64,000 nucleotides of DNA from Mycobacterium intracellulare ATCC 13950. Lineage in GTDB: Bacteria > Actinomycetota > Actinomycetes > Mycobacteriales > Mycobacteriaceae. A program made the translations under genes and the position numbers. The notes below the pieces were generated by a model. That model worked only from the letters and a program-made list of their open reading frames with translations. It searched no databases and had not been told where the DNA came from. Positions 9,883-20,684 of the stretch are shown one piece after another; position 1 is the first letter of the stretch; the number at the start of each line of letters is the position of its first letter. The stretch is from positions 4,340,001-4,404,000 of the forward strand of contig NC_016946.1 in NCBI RefSeq assembly GCF_000277125.1. Reading direction: 5' to 3'.

Positions 9883-12800
9883 GTGAGCACTCGCGCTGAT
9901 TCCGGGCCGCCCGGCCCCGCCGACCCGCTGGGCCGGTTCAGCGCCGTCACCCGCGAGTGGTTCACCGGCACCTTCGACGCGCCGACCACGGCGCAGGCCG
10001 AGGCCTGGGACGCCATCGCCGACGGTCACCACACTTTGGTGATCGCCCCCACCGGGTCCGGCAAGACGCTGGCGGCGTTCCTGTGGGCGCTGGACAGCCT
10101 CGCCGGCGCGGCCGACCGCCCGCCGGGCACCCGGGTGCTCTACGTGTCCCCGCTCAAGGCGCTGGCCGTCGACGTCGAGCGCAACCTGCGCACCCCGCTG
10201 GCCGGGCTCACGCGCATCGCCGAACGCCGGGGCCTGCCGCCGCCGGACATCAGCGTCGGCGTGCGCTCCGGCGACACCCCGCCCGCCACCCGCCGCCAGC
10301 TCATCAACCGGCCTCCCGACGTGCTGATCACCACACCGGAGTCGCTGTTTTTGATGCTCACCTCCGCCGCCCGCGAAACCCTGGCCGGGGTGCAGACGGT
10401 GATCGTCGACGAGATCCACGCCATCGCCGCGGGCAAGCGCGGCGCGCACCTGGCGGTGTCGCTGGAGCGCCTCGACGCGCTGCGGGAGGACAAACCCGCC
10501 CAGCGGATCGGGCTGTCCGCGACGGTGCGGCCACCTGAGGAACTCGCCCGGTTCCTGTCCGGGGGGCAGCCGACCACGATCGTCGCGCCGGCCTCGGCCA
10601 AGACCGTCGAGCTCACCGTGGCCGTGCCGGTGCCTGACATGGCGAACCTGGCGAACAACACGATCTGGCCCGACGTGGAGAACCGCCTGGTCGACCTGAT
10701 CGAGGCGCACAACTCGACGATCGTGTTCGCCAATTCGCGTCGGCTGGCCGAACGACTTACCGCCCGCCTCAACGAGATTCATGCCGAGCGCAGCGGCGTC
10801 GAGCTATCCACGGAGGCCAATCCGAAGGTGGCGGGCGGCGCCCCGGCCCACATCATGGGCTCCGGCCAGACCTACGGGGCCGAGGCGATACTGGCGCGCG
10901 CCCACCACGGTTCGGTCAGCAAGGAACAACGCGCCCTGGTCGAGGAGGACCTCAAACGCGGACTGCTCAAGGCGGTGGTGGCGACCTCCAGCCTGGAGCT
11001 CGGCATCGACATGGGCGCCGTCGATCTGGTGATCCAGGTGGAGGCGCCGCCGTCGGTGGCCAGCGGGCTGCAACGCATCGGCCGGGCCGGGCACCAGGTC
11101 GGCGAGGTCTCCCAGGGGGTGCTGTTCCCCAAGCACCGCACCGACCTGATCGGCTGCGCGGTCAGCGTGCAGCGCATGCTGGCCGGCCAGATCGAGACGA
11201 TGCGGGTGCCGGCCAATCCGCTCGACATCCTGGCGCAGCAGACCGTGGCGGCCGCCGCGCTCGAGCCGCTGGACGCCGACAAATGGTTCGACACGGTGCG
11301 CCGGGCCGCCCCGTTCGCGACGCTGCCGCGCAGCGTGTACGAGGCCACCCTGGACTTGTTGAGCGGCAAGTACCCCTCCACCGATTTCGCCGAGCTGCGT
11401 CCGCGGCTGGTCTACGACCGCGATACCGGCACGCTGACCGCGCGCCCCGGCGCGCAACGCCTGGCGGTGACCTCCGGCGGCGCCATCCCCGACCGGGGGC
11501 TGTTCACGGTGTATCTGGCCTCCGAGGCCGAAAAGCCTTCGCGGGTCGGCGAACTCGAAGAGGAAATGGTCTACGAGTCCCGCCCCGGCGACGTCATCTC
11601 GCTGGGCGCCACCAGCTGGCGCATCACCGAGATCACCCACGACCGGGTGCTGGTGATCCCGGCGCCCGGCCAGCCGGCCCGGTTGCCGTTCTGGCGCGGC
11701 GACGGGGTCGGCCGCCCGGCCGAGCTGGGCGCCGCGCTGGGCGCGTTCACCGGTGAGCTGGCCGGGCTCACCCGGGAGGAATTCGAAACCCGCTGCGCCG
11801 GACTGGGTTTCGATGCCTACGCCACCGACAACCTGGCCCGCCTGCTCGACGAGCAGCGTACCGCCGCCGGGGTGGTGCCCACCGACACCACCCTGCTCGT
11901 CGAGCGGTTCCGCGACGAGCTCGGCGACTGGCGGGTGATCCTGCACTCGCCCTACGGGCTGCCGGTGAACGGTCCGCTGGCGCTGGCGGTGGGACGGCGG
12001 CTGCGGGAACGCTACGGCATCGACGAGAAGCCCACCGCCTCCGACGACGGCGTCGTGGTGCGCCTGCCCGACACCGTGTCCGATTTCGCGTCGGACACGG
12101 GGATCGAAACCCCGCCCGGCGCGGACCTTTTCGTCTTCGACGCCGACGAGATCGACCCCATCGTCACCGACGAGGTGGGCGGCTCGGCGCTGTTCGCATC
12201 GCGGTTCCGCGAATGCGCGGCGCGCGCCCTGTTGTTGCCGCGCCGGCACCCGGGCCGCCGCTCGCCCCTGTGGCAGCAGCGCCAGCGCGCGGCCCAGTTG
12301 CTCGAGGTGGCCCGCAAATACCCCGACTTCCCCGTCGTGTTGGAGACCATCCGCGAATGCCTGCAGGACGTCTACGACGTCCCCGCCCTGGTGGCGCTGA
12401 TGACCGGCATCGCCCAGCGCAGGGTGCGGGTTGTCGAGGTGGAAACCGCGCGGCCCTCGCCGTTCGCGGCCTCGCTGCTGTTCGGCTACGTCGGCGCGTT
12501 CATGTACGAGGGCGACAGCCCGCTGGCCGAGCGCCGCGCCGCCGCGCTCTCGCTGGACAGCACGCTGCTGGCCGAGCTGCTGGGCCGGGTGGAACTGCGC
12601 GACCTGCTCGACCCCGAGGTCATCGCCGCCACCGCCCGCCAGCTGCAGCACCTCTCTGCGGAACGGGCCGCGCGCGACGCCGAGGGCGTCGCCGACCTGC
12701 TGCGGCTGTTGGGCCCGCTGACCGAGGAGGAGGTGGCCGCCCGCGCGGGTGGCGCCGACGTGGGGGGCTGGCTGGAGGGCCTGCGCGCGGCGCGGCGCGC

Positions 12801-14487
12801 GCTGACGGTGTCGTTCGCCGGCCGCGGCTGGTGGGTGGCCATCGAGGACATCGGGCGGCTGCGCGACGGCATCGGCATCCCGGTTCCGCTGGGCGTGCCG
12901 ACGGCCTTCACCGGGGAGGTCGCCGACCCCCTGGGCGAATTGCTGGGCCGCTACGCGCGCACCCACACCCCGTTCACCACGGCCGAAGTGGCGGCCCGAT
13001 TCGGCCTGGGGCTGCGGGTGACCTCCGATGTCCTGGGCCGGCTGGCCGCCGACGGGAGGCTGGTGCGCGGCGACTTCGTCGCCGAGACCCCGGGGCCGTC
13101 CGGCGGTGTCGCCGGGGCCGAGCAGTGGTGCGATGCCGACGTGCTGCGCATCCTGAGGCGGCGGTCGCTGGCGGCGCTGCGGGCCCAGGTCGAGCCGGTC
13201 AGCACCGCCGCCTACGGGCGCTTCCTGCCCGCCTGGCATCACGTGGGGGCGGCCGAATCGCCGCGCGCCCCTGGCCATTCCGGGCTGGACGGGCTGATGT
13301 CGGTGATCGATCAGCTGGCCGGCGTGCGGATCCCCGCTTCGGCGATCGAGCCGCTGGTGCTGGCCCCCCGGGTCCGCGACTACTCCCCCGCGATGCTCGA
13401 CGAATTGCTGGCCACCGGCGAGGTCACCTGGTCGGGCGCCGGGTCGATCTCGGGTAGCGACGGCTGGATCGCGCTGCACGCCGGCGAATCCGCGCCGCTG
13501 ACACTGACCGGGCCCGCCGACATCGAGCTCGGCGACGCCCACCGCGCCATCCTGGACACGCTCGCCGGGGGCGGCGCCTACTTCTTCCGCCAACTCGCCC
13601 ACAGCGGGGTGCCCGACGCCGCGCTCAAAACGGCGCTGTGGGAACTGATCTGGGCCGGCTGGATCACCGGCGACACGTTCGCCCCGGTGCGTGCCGTCCT
13701 CGGCGGCGCCGGCGCGCGCAAGCGCTCGGCGCCCGCGCACCGCTCGCAACGCCCGCCCCGGCTGAGCCGGTACAGCGTCGCGCACGCGCAGTCCCGGCCC
13801 GCCGACCCCACCGTCGCCGGCCGCTGGTCCATCCTGGCGGCCCCCGAGCCGGATTCCACGCTGCGCGCCCACTACCAGGCCGAGCTGTTGCTGGGCCGCC
13901 ACGGCGTGCTGACCCGGGGCGCGGTGGCCACCGAGGGCGTCCCCGGCGGGTTCGCCACCCTGTACAAAGTGCTGAGCGCCTTCGAGGACGCGGGCCGCTG
14001 CCAGCGCGGCTACTTCATCGAGTCGCTGGGCGGGGCGCAGTTCGCCGTCGCGTCGACCGTCGATCGGCTGCGCAACTTCAGCGAGGGGGTCGATCCGGAA
14101 CGGCCGCAGTACCGGGCGGTCGTGCTGGCCGCCGCGGACCCCGCCAACCCGTACGGCGCGGCGCTGCCCTGGCCCACCTCCGGCGGCGAGGGCGCGCGCC
14201 CCGGCCGCAAGGCCGGCGCGCTCGTCGTGCTGGTCGACGGCGAGCTGGCCTGGTTCCTGGAGCGCGGTGGGCGCTCGCTGCTGACCTTCACCGACGATCC
14301 CGGGGCCCACGACGCGGCGGCGGCGGCCCTGGCCAACCTGGTTACCTCCCGCCGCGTGGCGGGGATGCTGGTGGAGCGCATCGACGGGGTGCCGGCCCTG
14401 GCCCCCCGCGCCGAGGCGTCCGGCCCGCTGGGCGCGCTCTCCGAGGCCGGATTCCACACGACGCCACGCGGACTGCGGCTGCGCTGA
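9883..14487 (+). CDS. lhr: Lhr, large superfamily 2 ATP-dependent DNA helicase
   Basis: A 1,534-residue helicase (M. tuberculosis Rv3296 is about 1,513), GTG start. Superfamily 2 motifs are in order: Walker A APTGSGKT (residues 55-62), motif Ib TTPESL, Walker B DEIH (176-179), motif [14 protein letters not shown], motif IV region [11 protein letters not shown], and motif [12 protein letters not shown] winged-helix and the long Lhr C-terminal region follow. Lhr is a 3'-to-5' single-strand-dependent translocase that unwinds RNA:DNA hybrids and is induced by mitomycin C and UV in mycobacteria (known). The next gene, the Nei glycosylase, starts one base after its stop, supporting a shared DNA-repair transcript. 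Confidence 0.97.
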   Translation: MSTRADSGPPGPADPLGRFSAVTREWFTGTFDAPTTAQAEAWDAIADGHHTLVIAPTGSGKTLAAFLWALDSLAGAADRPPGTRVLYVSPLKALAVDVERNLRTPLAGLTRIAERRGLPPPDISVGVRSGDTPPATRRQLINRPPDVLITTPESLFLMLTSAARETLAGVQTVIVDEIHAIAAGKRGAHLAVSLERLDALREDKPAQRIGLSATVRPPEELARFLSGGQPTTIVAPASAKTVELTVAVPVPDMANLANNTIWPDVENRLVDLIEAHNSTIVFANSRRLAERLTARLNEIHAERSGVELSTEANPKVAGGAPAHIMGSGQTYGAEAILARAHHGSVSKEQRALVEEDLKRGLLKAVVATSSLELGIDMGAVDLVIQVEAPPSVASGLQRIGRAGHQVGEVSQGVLFPKHRTDLIGCAVSVQRMLAGQIETMRVPANPLDILAQQTVAAAALEPLDADKWFDTVRRAAPFATLPRSVYEATLDLLSGKYPSTDFAELRPRLVYDRDTGTLTARPGAQRLAVTSGGAIPDRGLFTVYLASEAEKPSRVGELEEEMVYESRPGDVISLGATSWRITEITHDRVLVIPAPGQPARLPFWRGDGVGRPAELGAALGAFTGELAGLTREEFETRCAGLGFDAYATDNLARLLDEQRTAAGVVPTDTTLLVERFRDELGDWRVILHSPYGLPVNGPLALAVGRRLRERYGIDEKPTASDDGVVVRLPDTVSDFASDTGIETPPGADLFVFDADEIDPIVTDEVGGSALFASRFRECAARALLLPRRHPGRRSPLWQQRQRAAQLLEVARKYPDFPVVLETIRECLQDVYDVPALVALMTGIAQRRVRVVEVETARPSPFAASLLFGYVGAFMYEGDSPLAERRAAALSLDSTLLAELLGRVELRDLLDPEVIAATARQLQHLSAERAARDAEGVADLLRLLGPLTEEEVAARAGGADVGGWLEGLRAARRALTVSFAGRGWWVAIEDIGRLRDGIGIPVPLGVPTAFTGEVADPLGELLGRYARTHTPFTTAEVAARFGLGLRVTSDVLGRLAADGRLVRGDFVAETPGPSGGVAGAEQWCDADVLRILRRRSLAALRAQVEPVSTAAYGRFLPAWHHVGAAESPRAPGHSGLDGLMSVIDQLAGVRIPASAIEPLVLAPRVRDYSPAMLDELLATGEVTWSGAGSISGSDGWIALHAGESAPLTLTGPADIELGDAHRAILDTLAGGGAYFFRQLAHSGVPDAALKTALWELIWAGWITGDTFAPVRAVLGGAGARKRSAPAHRSQRPPRLSRYSVAHAQSRPADPTVAGRWSILAAPEPDSTLRAHYQAELLLGRHGVLTRGAVATEGVPGGFATLYKVLSAFEDAGRCQRGYFIESLGGAQFAVASTVDRLRNFSEGVDPERPQYRAVVLAAADPANPYGAALPWPTSGGEGARPGRKAGALVVLVDGELAWFLERGGRSLLTFTDDPGAHDAAAAALANLVTSRRVAGMLVERIDGVPALAPRAEASGPLGALSEAGFHTTPRGLRLR

Positions 14488-14488
14488 G

Positions 14489-15244
14489 ATGCCCGAAGGT
14501 GACACCGTCTGGCACACCGCCGCCGTGCTGCGCGAGCACCTGGTCGGCGCGACGCTGACCCGATGCGACGTTCGGGTGCCGCGGTTCGCCACCGTCGACC
14601 TCACCGGCGAGGTGGTCGACGAGGTCGTCAGCCGCGGCAAGCACCTGTTCATCCGGGTGGGACGGGCCAGCATTCACTCGCATCTGAAGATGGAGGGCAG
14701 CTGGCGGGTCGGCGAGCGCCCGGTGCGGGTCGACCATCGGGCGCGCATCGTGTTGGAGACCGGCACCGTCCGGGCCGTCGGCGTCGACCTGGGCGTGCTG
14801 GAAATCCTGGACCGCGACCGGGACGGCGAGGCCGTCGCGCACCTGGGACCCGATCTGCTGGGCGAGGATTGGGACGCCGCGCGTGCCGCGGCCAACCTGA
14901 CGGCCGACCCGCACCGGCCGATCGCCGAGGCGCTCTTGGACCAGCGGGTGCTGGCCGGGATCGGCAACGTCTATTGCAACGAATTGTGTTTTGTCAGCGG
15001 GCATCTGCCCACCGCGCCGGTGGGCGCCATCGCCGATCCGCTCCGGCTGGTCTCCCGCGCACGAGAAATGCTGTGGCTCAACCGCTTTCGGTGGAATCGG
15101 TGCACCACCGGCGACACCCGCAGCGGGCGCCAGCTCTGGGTATACGGGCGCGCCGGGCAACGCTGCCGTCGCTGCGCCACCCCCATCAACGTCGACGACA
15201 CGAAAGAGCGGGTGGCCTACTGGTGCCCGTCGTGTCAGCGCTAG
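14489..15244 (+). CDS. nei: Endonuclease VIII-type DNA glycosylase (Nei2)
   Basis: A 251-residue Fpg/Nei enzyme. It begins [11 protein letters not shown] with the catalytic N-terminal Pro2-Glu3, has the helix-two-turn-helix in [17 protein letters not shown], and ends with a zinc finger of four Cys (CRRC and CPSC). It removes oxidised pyrimidines and cleaves the resulting abasic site. It starts one base after lhr. The stop codon overlaps that of convergent lpqC. It is the counterpart of Rv3297; mycobacteria also carry Nei1 elsewhere. Confidence 0.95.
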   Translation: MPEGDTVWHTAAVLREHLVGATLTRCDVRVPRFATVDLTGEVVDEVVSRGKHLFIRVGRASIHSHLKMEGSWRVGERPVRVDHRARIVLETGTVRAVGVDLGVLEILDRDRDGEAVAHLGPDLLGEDWDAARAAANLTADPHRPIAEALLDQRVLAGIGNVYCNELCFVSGHLPTAPVGAIADPLRLVSRAREMLWLNRFRWNRCTTGDTRSGRQLWVYGRAGQRCRRCATPINVDDTKERVAYWCPSCQR

Positions 15245-16158
15245 TCCCGTGCGTGGGCGAGGAAAAACTGGGCGATGGCCTCCGACCCGTCGAGCGCGTG
15301 CGTGGTGGGCCCGATGACGGCCGCGGGCAGATATTGCTTGCCGCCCGGCCAGGTGTGCCCGCCCTTGTCGATCTTGTAGAACACCACCTCGGTGGACGCC
15401 GCACACGCCGCGGAGACAAACCGGCGGACGACCGTGCCGTCGCGGACGTCGGGCAGCAGCTCCATCGACGGTTCGCCGGCGCACCCGTCCGCCGCGCGCC
15501 ACTTGGCCACCATGGCATCCGCCGAGATGGAATGGCTGAGCCCGCCACGGCCGCGGACCGCGCCACCCTTGAACGGCACCAGCGGGTCGGCGGTCCCGTG
15601 CGCCTCCCATACCGACACCGGCCGCGACGGGTTGCAGGCCACACCCACGCCCAGGGTGCCGGCCACCGGCGCCGCGGCGGCGAAGACGTCGGCCCGGTCG
15701 CAGGCCAGCCGGTTGGACATGAAGCCGCCATTCGACATCCCCGTGACGAAAACGTGTCCGGGCGCGATGTTGAAGTCGTTTCGCAGCTTGCCCACCAGCC
15801 CGACGAGGAAGGCCACGTCGTCGATGTGGCGGCGATCCGCGGGTGACGCGCCGCGCCCGTCGGCCCAGCTCTTGTCGTACCCGTCGGGGTAGACGACCAA
15901 CAGGTCGTGGGCGTCAGCAACGGAGTTGAACCCCGTCAGCGCGCGCTGCGCGATCCCGGTTCCGCCGCCGCCGTGCAAACTGAGCACCAGGCCGATGGGG
16001 TCGCCCGCCGGCACGTGCAACATGTAGGTTCGGTCCATGCCGCCGGATCGGAACGTACCGGAAACGTCTCGAGCGCTTGCCGCCGACACGTGCCGCACCC
16101 CGCAGCCGGCCACGCATATCGCCACCACAGCGAGCCACAGCCATCGCGCGTACGGCAT
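15241..16158 (-). CDS. lpqC: LpqC, lipoprotein esterase of the PHB-depolymerase family
   Basis: A 305-residue secreted lipoprotein. The start at ATG 16158 gives a normal lipoprotein signal with lipobox VAGC at about residues 16-19 and the length of M. tuberculosis LpqC (304). The frame is open further upstream but without a signal. The alpha/beta-hydrolase triad is visible: nucleophile Ser in GMSNGG, Asp in [10 protein letters not shown], and His in KGGHTWPGG. The oxyanion segment is LHGGGGTG. The natural substrate is unknown. The stop overlaps nei, and M. tuberculosis atsB, next in that genome, is missing here. Confidence 0.93.
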   Translation of the reverse strand: MPYARWLWLAVVAICVAGCGVRHVSAASARDVSGTFRSGGMDRTYMLHVPAGDPIGLVLSLHGGGGTGIAQRALTGFNSVADAHDLLVVYPDGYDKSWADGRGASPADRRHIDDVAFLVGLVGKLRNDFNIAPGHVFVTGMSNGGFMSNRLACDRADVFAAAAPVAGTLGVGVACNPSRPVSVWEAHGTADPLVPFKGGAVRGRGGLSHSISADAMVAKWRAADGCAGEPSMELLPDVRDGTVVRRFVSAACAASTEVVFYKIDKGGHTWPGGKQYLPAAVIGPTTHALDGSEAIAQFFLAHARD

Positions 16159-16349
16159 GTTGTCAGGTCGCCGACGGCGCAGCGACGGACAACGAACGGT
16201 TACGCGCCGCCGAAAACGGAGCAAACATTGATGTGGCACGGACCGCATTATCGGCGATCCTCCATCGGGTAACGCCGCGGCGTGCGAGCATTCGAACTGG
16301 CCCCGCCCTCAGCAAGCTACGGCTCTTCTGTTCCACGGGAGTATCACAG

Positions 16350-16709
16350 ATGACGAGCACCCAGATCCGCAAGCCCGGCCGGGCGCGGTCGCTCCTGGCT
16401 ATCGGCGCCGTGCCGGTCGCCGGCCTACTCAGCGCGATGACGGCACCGGCGAGCGCGCACGCCACCTCCGCCGATGACGCGTTCCTCGCCGCGCTGAAAG
16501 CCAAGGGGATCAATTTCGAGTCGCCCGAGGCGGTGGTCAACTCCGGTCATACCGTGTGCCACGAACTCGATTCGGGCCAAACGCCGGAACAGGTTGCCAA
16601 CAACGTGCTGTCCAGCAGTTCGCTGGACAGCTATCACGCAGGTTACTTCGTCGGCGTCAGCATCAAGGCGTACTGCCCCAAGTACGCGGCGGCTGCATCC
16701 GGGTCCTGA
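16350..16709 (+). CDS. DUF732-type secreted protein
   Basis: A 119-residue exported protein. ATG 16350 is preceded by GGGAG nine bases upstream. A signal peptide with an Arg/Lys-rich start and a hydrophobic core ends near ASAHA (about residue 37). The mature part has the DUF732 layout: DDAFLAALKAKGI, a Cys in HTVCHELDSGQTP, and a second Cys in IKAYCPKY. These small two-Cys proteins are numerous in mycobacteria and none has a firm function. It takes the place of atsB in M. tuberculosis. Confidence 0.85.
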   Translation: MTSTQIRKPGRARSLLAIGAVPVAGLLSAMTAPASAHATSADDAFLAALKAKGINFESPEAVVNSGHTVCHELDSGQTPEQVANNVLSSSSLDSYHAGYFVGVSIKAYCPKYAAAASGS

Positions 16710-16794
16710 AATTTACAGCCGGTTGACAGACTGGTGACCAATTCGCGGCTAAAGTTGGAACATCCGAAACTAATGTGACGACCACAAGGCCAAA

Positions 16795-17010
16795 ATGATT
16801 CCGAAACTTTTGGTCGGTGTTGCGGGTGCCGCCATCGTTCTTGGCGCTTCCGGTTGGACCGCAGCATCGGCCAGCACCGACCCTAATCCCTTCAGTCATC
16901 TCAGCTGCGCCTGCAAGGAATTGGATCCACCGGGCGGCTCCGCCCAGCGGGACAAAATCAGCCAGGGCATCCAACACGGTCTTTCCGCCGCACCCCCGGT
17001 CGCACAGTGA
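16795..17010 (+). CDS. Small secreted protein, 71 residues
   Basis: ATG 16795 opens a frame with a signal peptide (MIPKLLVGVAGAAIVLGASG, Ala-rich cleavage region near residue 27) and a short mature part. The mature part contains a CAC pair in LSCACKELDPPGG and a predicted helical tail. The next gene, corA-like, ends seven bases beyond on the opposite strand. No family function is known; proteins of this size and layout are common in the mycobacterial secretome. No convincing Shine-Dalgarno was seen. Confidence 0.7.
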   Translation: MIPKLLVGVAGAAIVLGASGWTAASASTDPNPFSHLSCACKELDPPGGSAQRDKISQGIQHGLSAAPPVAQ

Positions 17011-17017
17011 GCGCGGT

Positions 17018-18025
17018 CTAGATCCAGTCGCGACGTTTGAACATCACGTACAGCACCACCATCAGGACGGCTATCACGCTGGTGCTGGCGGCGAATCCGG
17101 CCGCCGTACCGAAGCCCGGGTAGGGAACGTTCTGCCCGTAGAACCCGGTGATCGCCGTCGGCACGGCGATGATGGCCGCCCATCCCGTCAACTTCTTCAT
17201 GACGGTGTTCAGCCGGGCGTCCTGCAGCGACAGATTGGTCTCGAAAATCGTGGTGACCATGTCGCGCAGCGACTCCGTCCATTCGGACACCCGCAGCACG
17301 TGGTCGTAGAGGTCGGCGTACAGCGGGTCGAGCTGGCGGTCGGCGCCGTCCGAAATGCGGTGGTGCTGAATCGAATTGACCACGTCGCGCATCGGTAACG
17401 CCACCCGCCGCAGGTTCACCAGGTCCCGGCGCAACCCGAAGGTGCGGCGCGCAAAGTCGCCCTTGCGCGACGTGCCGTCGAACAACTCGTCCTCGATGCC
17501 CTCGATGCCGTCGTCGAGGGCCTCGACGGCGGCGAAATGGCTGTCGACCACGACGTCGAGCAGGCCGTGCACCAGGGCACCGACGCCGTAGGCCTGGCCG
17601 CCGATCTCCTCCCACCGCCGGGTCACCAGCGCCATGTCGAAGTCGGGCGTCAGGCGCACGGTGATCAACCCCTGCGGCAGCACGAACGCCGAGATGCGGC
17701 GCATCGACAGCGTGCGACCGGGGGCGTCGACGACGTTCGTTGCGGCGCCGGCGATCTCGGCGGCGTACACGGTGAAGAAGGTGTGGGTCTCGTAGCCGGT
17801 GGCTTTGACCCGTTCGGCCGCCGCCACGGCGTCTTCCACCGCCCAACGGTTCAGGCCGAGCTCGCCGGCCAGGCCGCCCAGGGTGTCGTGGTCGGGATTG
17901 CACAGGTCGGCCCACACCAGGGTGTCGGGCTCGGCGAGGTAGTCCGATATCTTGCCGAACTCGAAGTCGTCCTGCGCCTTGCCGCCGCGCCACACGCGGC
18001 CCTGGATCTGCGGAGCGGTCTGCAC
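17018..18025 (-). CDS. CorA-like divalent cation transport protein with altered GMN motif
   Basis: A 335-residue CorA superfamily protein, GTG start. It has a large soluble N-terminal domain, a long helical stalk, and two C-terminal membrane helices at about residues 275-294 and 308-327. The basic tail KRRDWI is typical of the family. The loop between the helices reads GFYGQNVPYPG (Tyr296-Asn299), so the family selectivity motif YGMN has Gln in place of Met. The codon is CAG, two changes from ATG. Because the GMN loop coordinates hydrated Mg2+ in known CorA, transport selectivity here is uncertain. It is flanked by PPE genes and has no counterpart at this place in M. tuberculosis. Confidence 0.85.
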   Translation of the reverse strand: MQTAPQIQGRVWRGGKAQDDFEFGKISDYLAEPDTLVWADLCNPDHDTLGGLAGELGLNRWAVEDAVAAAERVKATGYETHTFFTVYAAEIAGAATNVVDAPGRTLSMRRISAFVLPQGLITVRLTPDFDMALVTRRWEEIGGQAYGVGALVHGLLDVVVDSHFAAVEALDDGIEGIEDELFDGTSRKGDFARRTFGLRRDLVNLRRVALPMRDVVNSIQHHRISDGADRQLDPLYADLYDHVLRVSEWTESLRDMVTTIFETNLSLQDARLNTVMKKLTGWAAIIAVPTAITGFYGQNVPYPGFGTAAGFAASTSVIAVLMVVLYVMFKRRDWI

Positions 18026-18037
18026 CAGGCGATCTTC

Positions 18038-19186
18038 TCAGCCCGCCGACGGCGGACGGTGCATCACCGTGCCCGGAAGCTCCGCGCCGTACTCGATGTC
18101 GTCGTAGTCGCGGCCCTTGCGGCGGCGAGCGCCGCTCGCACCCGAGCCGGGGCGCACCGGGGTCATCGGGAGCATGGGCGGCTCCGCGCCGCCCGGGGGG
18201 AGCGGCGACACCGCCGAGGCGAGCTGCACCGGCGCCTGCGAGGTTCCCAGCATTCCCACCGTCGCGGGCGGCATGGTCAGGTGGCCCAGCGAAATTCCCA
18301 CACCCAGCGCCGCCCGGGGCGCCAGTGACGACCCCGCGGCGCCGACCGCGCTGACGAGCCGCGTCTCCGCCGAGGCCAGCGCCGCGGCGCCGTCCGCCAA
18401 CCCCGGACCGATGTCCTCGCCCAGCGACGCAAACGCGTGGGCGGTGGCCAATTGGGCCCACACACCCAGGATGTTGACGGGCACCCCGCCCGCGATGAAC
18501 TGATTCCCCCAGGTGCTCCAGTACCCGAACCAGCCCTCGTTGGGGTCGAAAGCGTCTGCGGCGCTTGACCCTTGGCCGATCGAGTCGGCGGCCAGGAGCT
18601 GCGCCCCGGAATTGCCCGTGGTCGCCGCGTGCACCATGGCGGCCTGTGTCGTGGCCCCCGAGGGGTTGGCCACCTCGGGCGGCGGCGAGAACTGCGGCAG
18701 CTTGACCGCGCCCGCCGAGGTCGCGGCGTAGCGATACATGGCCGCGGAGTTGTTCACCCACATGGTGTGGTACTCGGCCTCGGTTTCGGCGATGGCCGGG
18801 TAATTGACCCCGAAGAAGTTGGTGGCCAACAACATCGCCAGGCGCGCCCGGTTGGCGGCCACCAGCGAGGGATGAACCACCGTCCAGTGGGTCCATTCGA
18901 ACGCAGCGGCAACGACTTGCACCGACGCCGCGGTCTGCTGGCACTGCTGCGCGGTGAGGCGCAGCCAGGCGAGATAGGGTTCCAGCGCCTGGGCCATCGC
19001 CATCGACGACGGACCGTGCCACGTCGTGGACAGCCACGACAGCTCCGCGGTGTAGCTACTCGCCGATTGCTCCAGCTCGGCGCTCAATTCCTGCCAGAAG
19101 CCGGCGGCTTCGATAAGTGACCAAGCGCCGGGTCCGGAGTGGATCAGCGCCGAGATTATCTCGGGCGGCAGTATCCCAAAATCCAT
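18038..19186 (-). CDS. PPE family protein
   Basis: A 382-residue PPE protein. The N-terminal 180-residue PPE domain opens MDFGILPPEIIS with the PPE motif and contains the WxG-type turn TTWHGPSS and the conserved MWVNNSAAMYRY. The C-terminal part has the PPE-SVP layout (FIAGGVPVNILGVWAQ, then GISLGHLTMPPAT), but the SVP motif reads TMP. A charged tail ends in HRPPSAG. Such proteins are exported by ESX type VII systems with a PE partner; none is adjacent. It is 142 bases downstream of a second PPE gene on the same strand. Confidence 0.93.
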   Translation of the reverse strand: MDFGILPPEIISALIHSGPGAWSLIEAAGFWQELSAELEQSASSYTAELSWLSTTWHGPSSMAMAQALEPYLAWLRLTAQQCQQTAASVQVVAAAFEWTHWTVVHPSLVAANRARLAMLLATNFFGVNYPAIAETEAEYHTMWVNNSAAMYRYAATSAGAVKLPQFSPPPEVANPSGATTQAAMVHAATTGNSGAQLLAADSIGQGSSAADAFDPNEGWFGYWSTWGNQFIAGGVPVNILGVWAQLATAHAFASLGEDIGPGLADGAAALASAETRLVSAVGAAGSSLAPRAALGVGISLGHLTMPPATVGMLGTSQAPVQLASAVSPLPPGGAEPPMLPMTPVRPGSGASGARRRKGRDYDDIEYGAELPGTVMHRPPSAG

Positions 19187-19328
19187 GAACCTTTACCTTG
19201 GGGAAGAAGTGGGTGGGGCGAGCGCCGCGCGTCGGCGCGGGTGCTGGTGGCCGCTGAGGGACCTGTCAGACCCGGCCTACCCGGTGCATGCGATCGGCGC
19301 CCGCAGTCGTGCGGCGCCACCGTCAATG

Positions 19329-20459
19329 TCATCCGGCCGACGGGTTTCGAGGCATCACTTTGCCTTTGACCTCCCGGCCCACGGCAACGTCCTCGTACTT
19401 TTGCTGTTTGCGTTTTCGCCAGCCGGTGCCCGCCGAGGCGGTCGGCGGCGGCACCATCATCGGCATCATGGGAAATCCGGATTCCGCGGCGGGCAGCGGG
19501 GACGCCGCGGACGCGAGTTGTACCCCGGTCGGTGTGCCCGGCAGCAGGCCGACCACGGCGGGGGGCGCGGTCAACTTGCCCAGCGATACCCCGACGCCCA
19601 GCGCGCCGGTCGGGGCCGCCGACGCTCCCGCGCCGATGCCCTTGATCGCGTTGGCCAGGGTGGCTGAGGTCAGTCCCAGGCCCTCCGACAGGCCCGAGCC
19701 GATGTCGCCACCGACGGACGCGACGCCTTGCGCGGTCGCCAACTGCGCCCACACGCCGAGCATGTTGACCGGGAAACCGGACGAAATTTCCTGGTTGCCC
19801 CATGTGCTGAGCCAGCCGAACCAGCCGGCGTTGGGGTCAAAGCTGTTGAGGCCGTCGAGAATGTTCGAACCCTGCGAACCGCCGGCGTCTACTTCGGCGT
19901 TCATCACCGCGGCCTCTTGGTTGGCCGTCCCGTCGGGATTGGTGTCGGGGACCGGCGAGGTGAACCGGGACAGCTGCCCCGTCGCCTGCGACGTCGTCGC
20001 CTGATAGCGGGTCATCGCCGCGGCGTTGTTCGCCCACATGGTCTGGTATTCGTTTTCGGCCTCGGCGATCGCCGCGGTGTTGGTCCCGAACCGGTTGGTC
20101 GCCAGCAACTGCCGCAGGCGCGTCCGGTTGGCGGTGACGACCGAGGGGTGGACCACCGTGGCGCGAGTGGCGCTGAAGGCCGAGGCCGCCGCCTCCGCCG
20201 AGGTGGCCATCTGCGCGGACTGCAGCGCGGTCTCGCGCAACCACAGCAGGTAAGGCTGGACGGACTGCAGCATGGCCGTCGCGGACGGGCCGTCCCACGA
20301 TTCGATGAGCGAGGTCAACGTGGAGGTATAGGTGGAGACGGAATTCTCCAGTTCGACGGCCAGGCGCTGCCAGGCGCCGGCGGCCTCGATCAGCGAGCCC
20401 GCTCCGGGCCCGGTGTGGATGAGTGTCGAGGTGACCTCGGGGGGTGCTAGTAGATCCAT
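19329..20459 (-). CDS. PPE family protein
   Basis: A 376-residue PPE protein starting MDLLAPPEVTST. It carries the WxG-like turn ESWDGPSA and the MWANNAAAMTRY segment, then a PPE-SVP-like C-terminal region in which the SVP motif reads TAP (SLGKLTAPPAVVG). The C-terminal tail ends MPRNPSAG, alike in form to the tail of the next PPE. The two proteins align along their full length, so the pair is a tandem duplication that has diverged. No PE gene or ESX locus is nearby, so the export partner must be encoded elsewhere. Confidence 0.93.
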   Translation of the reverse strand: MDLLAPPEVTSTLIHTGPGAGSLIEAAGAWQRLAVELENSVSTYTSTLTSLIESWDGPSATAMLQSVQPYLLWLRETALQSAQMATSAEAAASAFSATRATVVHPSVVTANRTRLRQLLATNRFGTNTAAIAEAENEYQTMWANNAAAMTRYQATTSQATGQLSRFTSPVPDTNPDGTANQEAAVMNAEVDAGGSQGSNILDGLNSFDPNAGWFGWLSTWGNQEISSGFPVNMLGVWAQLATAQGVASVGGDIGSGLSEGLGLTSATLANAIKGIGAGASAAPTGALGVGVSLGKLTAPPAVVGLLPGTPTGVQLASAASPLPAAESGFPMMPMMVPPPTASAGTGWRKRKQQKYEDVAVGREVKGKVMPRNPSAG

Positions 20460-20684
20460 CTCGTCTCACAATGCCCACGCTGAGAACGCCTCAGCAAATT
20501 TCCGTTAACCAGGCCGCGAAAAAGCCCCAAACTCTGTACGTCGATGCCTGCTACCTGCCGTCGGTACCTCCCAGTTCGACCGCAAGCCGCTAGGACACCC
20601 TATACCCCCAGCAACGGCCTCCTCTTCCCATTTAATCGAGCCGGGGACTTGGCACCCGCCGCTGGTCGGGAGCGGGGCCGTCTA

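Noticed and set aside
10804..14673. A 1,289-codon frame on the minus strand opposite lhr
   Set aside because: Lhr motifs on the plus strand are unmistakable; the opposite frame is Gly/Ala/Arg/His-rich without domains, as expected of third-position GC bias.
16723..16755. TTGACA and TAAAGT as a promoter for the small secreted gene at 16795
   Set aside because: The spacer is 21 bases, too long for a standard sigma-A type promoter.
20460..20684. Minus-strand GGGTAT at 20607-20602 as a SigF promoter for the PPE gene
   Set aside because: No GTTT-like -35 at 15-17 bases spacing.
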